Assembly (NCBI RefSeq): GCF_002849595.1
Contig: NZ_NRQR01000011.1
Location: 18,061-82,060 of the forward strand
Length of the DNA: 64,000 bases
Source of the DNA: Luteimonas rhizosphaerae
Lineage (GTDB): Bacteria > Pseudomonadota > Gammaproteobacteria > Xanthomonadales > Xanthomonadaceae
Direction: 5' to 3'
Made by a program: the position numbers and the translations under genes
Notes under the pieces: model-generated
What the model was told of the DNA's origin: nothing
Database searches by the model: none
The model's input: only the letters and a program-made list of their open reading frames with translations
Part shown: positions 61,232 through 64,000 of the stretch, in pieces
How the letters are laid out: each line of letters begins with the position of its first letter
Position numbering within the stretch: position 1 is the first letter of the stretch

Positions 61232-62556
61232 GCACGCAGCCGGCCGCGCGCCACTGCGCGATCTGGTTCGGGGTGCCGTCGGTCCGCGAGCAGGCCCTGT
61301 TCGCGGCCAACGGCTGGCACCTGCGCCCGGCGCAGCCCGACAGCGCCCGCCAGGTGGGCATGCGCGGCAACGACCTGGTCATCGGCATCGCCGACCTGCG
61401 CCAGGCGACGCCCGACTGGCTGGCCGCGCTGGACCGCGTGCTGGCCGAACACGCCGACCTGCCGATGCTGGCCCTGCTCGACGAGGCCGCACCGGTCGAC
61501 GACGCCGATCCGCTGCGTCAGCGGGTGCTGCGCGCCTGCCACGAAACCCTGCGCTGCCCGCTGGATCCCGCGCGGCTGGCCGGCGTGCTGGCGCGGCTCG
61601 ACCCCGGGCGCCCGCGCGGCCGCGACATCGACAGCATCGGCGGCCAGAGTCCGGCGATGCTCGGCGTGCGGGCGATGCTGCACCGCTATGCCGACGTCGA
61701 CCTGCCGGTGCTGATCACCGGCGAGTCGGGCACCGGCAAGGAGCTGGCCGCGCACGCGCTGCACGACCTGTCGCGGCGACGCGAGCGGCCGTTCGTGGCG
61801 ATGAACTGCGGCGCGATCGCGCCGACGCTGGTGCAGTCGGAACTCTTCGGCCACGAACGGGGTGCCTTCACCGGCGCGGCGACGCGGCGGCTGGGCCTGT
61901 TCGAATCGGCCGACGGCGGCACCGTGTTCCTCGACGAGATCGGCGACCTGCCCCTGGACGCGCAGACCAACCTGCTGCGCGTGCTGCAGGAAGGCACGAT
62001 CGAACGCGTCGGCAGCAGCCGACCGGTGCGCGTCGACGTGCGGGTGCTGGCCGCGACCCACGTCGACCTGGACGCGGCGATCGCCCAGGGCCGCTTCCGC
62101 CAGGATCTCTATTACCGGCTCGACGTGCTGCGCCTGCAGCTGCCGCCGCTGCGCGCGCGCGGCGACGATGTCGAACTGCTGGCGCGCCAGTTCCTCGATA
62201 CGTTCCGGGCCCACAACACGGTGCAGGCGCGCGGCTTCAGCGCGGCCGCACGCCAGTGCCTGCGACGGCATCCCTGGCCGGGCAACGTGCGCGAACTCCT
62301 CAACCGCGTGCGCCGCGCCGCGGTGGTCGCCGAGCAGGCGCTGATCGAACCCGACGACCTGCAACTGGGGCCGGAGAATGCGCAGGTCGTCGCGCTCGAC
62401 GCGCACCGCTCCCGTACCGAACGCGGCGCGCTGCTGGATGCCTTGCGCGAGACCGGCTGCAACGTCAGTGCGACCGCGCGGCGGCTGCAGGTGTCGCGCG
62501 TCACCGTCTACCGCCTGTGCCGCAAGCACGGCGTGTCGCTGGACGACATGCGCTGA
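61228..62556 (+). CDS. Sigma-54-dependent transcriptional activator, VpsR-like
   Basis: 442 residues. The N-terminal domain (about 1-125) is a receiver-like fold without the phospho-acceptor aspartate set, comparable to VpsR-type sensors. The AAA domain (130-370) has GESGTGKE (165-172), GAFTGA (212-217) and Walker B VFLDEIGD, so it can act with sigma-54. The C-terminal Fis-like HTH is SATARRLQVSRVTVYRLCRK. Regulation of exopolysaccharide, biofilm or type IV pili is usual for this group, some binding cyclic di-GMP. GTG start behind GGAGGT; it overlaps the 33-residue ORF. Confidence 0.9.
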   Translation: MSTQPAARHCAIWFGVPSVREQALFAANGWHLRPAQPDSARQVGMRGNDLVIGIADLRQATPDWLAALDRVLAEHADLPMLALLDEAAPVDDADPLRQRVLRACHETLRCPLDPARLAGVLARLDPGRPRGRDIDSIGGQSPAMLGVRAMLHRYADVDLPVLITGESGTGKELAAHALHDLSRRRERPFVAMNCGAIAPTLVQSELFGHERGAFTGAATRRLGLFESADGGTVFLDEIGDLPLDAQTNLLRVLQEGTIERVGSSRPVRVDVRVLAATHVDLDAAIAQGRFRQDLYYRLDVLRLQLPPLRARGDDVELLARQFLDTFRAHNTVQARGFSAAARQCLRRHPWPGNVRELLNRVRRAAVVAEQALIEPDDLQLGPENAQVVALDAHRSRTERGALLDALRETGCNVSATARRLQVSRVTVYRLCRKHGVSLDDMR

Positions 62557-62913
62557 CGCGAAGGATCCGCGGTGCGACGGAACACGTGCCGGCCTCACGT
62601 CCTGCTGCGCGTCGGGCGCGAGGCCGCCTTCCGCGCTCGCGTCGTGCCGCTGCAACGTGCGGCGCCATCCGCCGTCACGCGACCGCATCCGGGCCGCCCA
62701 ATTCGGCTGCGCGTTCTGCCACGCATCGCGTGCATCGGCGACGCGACACGGGTCCACGCAGGTCGCGTGGGCGATCGCCGATGCCCATGACGTGCAGCCA
62801 GACCAGTCGATCCGTGCGCCGTGTCGACCGCATCCTGCCGCCCTGCCCTGCGCGACCGGCGGATTGCCTACGGAGACGCGGCACCGTCACCGCGGCAGCC
62901 AATGCAGCATGCG
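62557..62913. other. Intergenic stretch between convergent genes
   Basis: About 357 bp between the sigma-54 activator and the stop of the convergent outer-membrane gene. I find no ORF with coding character and no T-tract terminator. Confidence 0.5.
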
Positions 62914-63999
62914 CTACAACGAGTACGGCACCTTGACCGTCAGGTTGAAGTCGGGCGCATCGGGCGTCAGGCCGATGCCGAGCACGCCGACGAAGGTCGC
63001 GCTGGGCGACATCGCATGGGTGACGCCGAGGCTCATCGTCGCCGCATTGGCGTCGCTGCCGATCAGCTTCACCCAGTCCGCCCCCTCGTACTTGGTCCGC
63101 GAGCGCGCGTTGAGGCGATCGCTGAAGGAGATGCTCAGGCTGGTGCGCTCGTTGAACGCGAACGCGACGCCGGCGCCGAAGTAGTACGCATCGCCCAGCC
63201 GCACGTCGCCGGGATTCACCGTCAGCGGGTTGTTGTCGAGATCGGCGAAGCTGCGCGCGAACGAGCGCACGTAGCCGATGTTGCCGAACAGGATCGCCGG
63301 ATCGGTGGTCTTGACGCCCGACAGGCCGACCGTCGCCTGCCACACGCCGTTGCCGGTCGGCTGTTCCTCGGGCACGGCGAAGCGGATGAAGTCGTCGGCG
63401 TCGCGCTCGAGCACGCGCCACGGAATGCCGTAGGGCTCGCGTCCGGTCGGCGCGGTGACGCCGACGTTGAGGACGGTCTCGGGCCAGATGCCGCGTTCGC
63501 CGAACAGCTTGAAGTTGGCGCTGGCGCTGATGTCGCCGAGGCCGGCGCCGTCGGTTTCCTCCTGCGCGATCGCCGCGGCCGCACCGCCGGCGCCGCCCTT
63601 CTGGTAGACGGTCTTGCGCGCGATGTAGGGCACGTCGAGATTGAGGCTCAGGCGCGGGCTCAGGCCCCAGCGCGCGGCGAAGTTGTAGTTGACGGTGTCG
63701 GACTCGACGTTCTCGATCGCGATGTTGCCGAGGAAGATCGCATCCAGCGCAAGGAAGCCGTTGAGGGTCAACTGCTTGCGGTCGTAGCGGTTGTAGCTGA
63801 TGCCGTTCTCCAGCGTCAGCCGGCGGTTGAACAGCGCGGTGCTCTGCTGTTTGACGTCGGCGACGCTGCGGCTTTCGGCCTCCTGCGCACGCTGGGCGTC
63901 CTCGGCGCTGCTGGCGTAGCCTTCTTCGCCGCGCGGCGCGGGCGTCGTCGGCGGCAGCGGCGCGGCGGCGGGCGGCGCCGGCGGCAGGCCGGCAGGCGG
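62914..63999 (-). CDS. Outer-membrane beta-barrel protein, C-terminal part
   Basis: At least 361 residues; the N-terminus lies beyond the right edge. The visible part begins with a Pro/Ala-rich stretch and a Glu/Ala/Arg helical segment (EDAQRAQEAESRSVADVKQQ). The barrel follows: RRLTLENGISYNRYDRKQL, VNYNFAARWGLSPRLSLNLD, FFGERG-like turns and a closing FNLTVKVPYSL. It is like the Phenol_MetA_deg / transporter barrel families with a coiled periplasmic region at the front. A role as an outer-membrane channel is a guess. No start codon is visible inside the window; a TTG at 63771 is within the barrel and is not the start. Confidence 0.75.
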   Translation of the reverse strand, partial: PPAGLPPAPPAAAPLPPTTPAPRGEEGYASSAEDAQRAQEAESRSVADVKQQSTALFNRRLTLENGISYNRYDRKQLTLNGFLALDAIFLGNIAIENVESDTVNYNFAARWGLSPRLSLNLDVPYIARKTVYQKGGAGGAAAAIAQEETDGAGLGDISASANFKLFGERGIWPETVLNVGVTAPTGREPYGIPWRVLERDADDFIRFAVPEEQPTGNGVWQATVGLSGVKTTDPAILFGNIGYVRSFARSFADLDNNPLTVNPGDVRLGDAYYFGAGVAFAFNERTSLSISFSDRLNARSRTKYEGADWVKLIGSDANAATMSLGVTHAMSPSATFVGVLGIGLTPDAPDFNLTVKVPYSL

Positions 64000-64000
64000 C

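Overview
The window is very GC-rich and densely packed on both strands. It looks like chromosome from a gammaproteobacterium of the Xanthomonadaceae (Lysobacteraceae), close to Lysobacter or Luteimonas. The grounds are codon usage, a TorF-type protein next to glnK-amtB, a PA0069-type radical SAM protein, several TonB-dependent receptors, a phhA next to an Lrp/AsnC regulator, and a pair of GTAGGAGC-type intergenic repeats of the kind common in that family. No rRNA, tRNA, CRISPR array, integrase or transposase was seen. The family assignment is inference from gene content.

Layout. 1-12.9 kb is mostly housekeeping: a VOC protein (cut by the edge), a META/DUF4377 lipoprotein, a PEBP-like protein, a TPR-sulfotransferase, a coupled acyltransferase/YheT hydrolase pair, a hotdog thioesterase, two tandem homologous mini-proteins, a frameshifted phospholipase D-like lipoprotein, YceI, SixA, a ParA ATPase and a Ycf46-like AAA ATPase. 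13-15 kb holds two exported proteins of unknown function.

15-30 kb is the most unusual region. It contains gamma-glutamyltransferase, an XRE-cupin regulator, then on the opposite strand a serine hydrolase, a DgcA/dipeptide-epimerase enolase, a POT-type transporter, a D-aminoacylase-like lipoprotein, a TonB receptor, DgcN (DUF1611), a YkvI-type transporter and a second serine hydrolase. Two promoters in it carry the same 24-bp block merging into a palindrome. I read it as one regulon for taking up and catabolising D-glutamate- or gamma-glutamyl-containing peptides.

30-36.5 kb holds a HemY-like TPR protein, a 600-bp non-coding stretch with a REP-like pair, a FadI-like thiolase and two adjacent Cu/Zn-SOD family lipoproteins with progressively eroded metal sites. 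36.5-50 kb carries most of the nitrogen-control system: ntrB-ntrC, the torF-glnK-amtB operon and glnA. glnA has a textbook sigma-54 promoter and an NtrC palindrome, so the NtrC made at 37 kb should act at 50 kb. Between these lie a diguanylate cyclase, a GH3 beta-glucosidase under a LacI-family operator, and an amidase coupled to a TPR-methyltransferase.

50-53 kb is aromatic amino-acid catabolism (Lrp/AsnC regulator, phenylalanine hydroxylase, aminotransferase). 53.3-56.4 kb is a tightly coupled azurin / TonB receptor / DUF779 operon. Then follow fbp coupled to a 2OG-Fe(II) oxygenase, a histidine kinase/response regulator pair, a radical SAM protein, a sigma-54 activator preceded by a coupled 33-codon ORF, and an outer-membrane beta-barrel protein cut by the right edge. 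Translational coupling through overlapping stop/start codons (ATGA, GTGA, TGATG) is frequent throughout.
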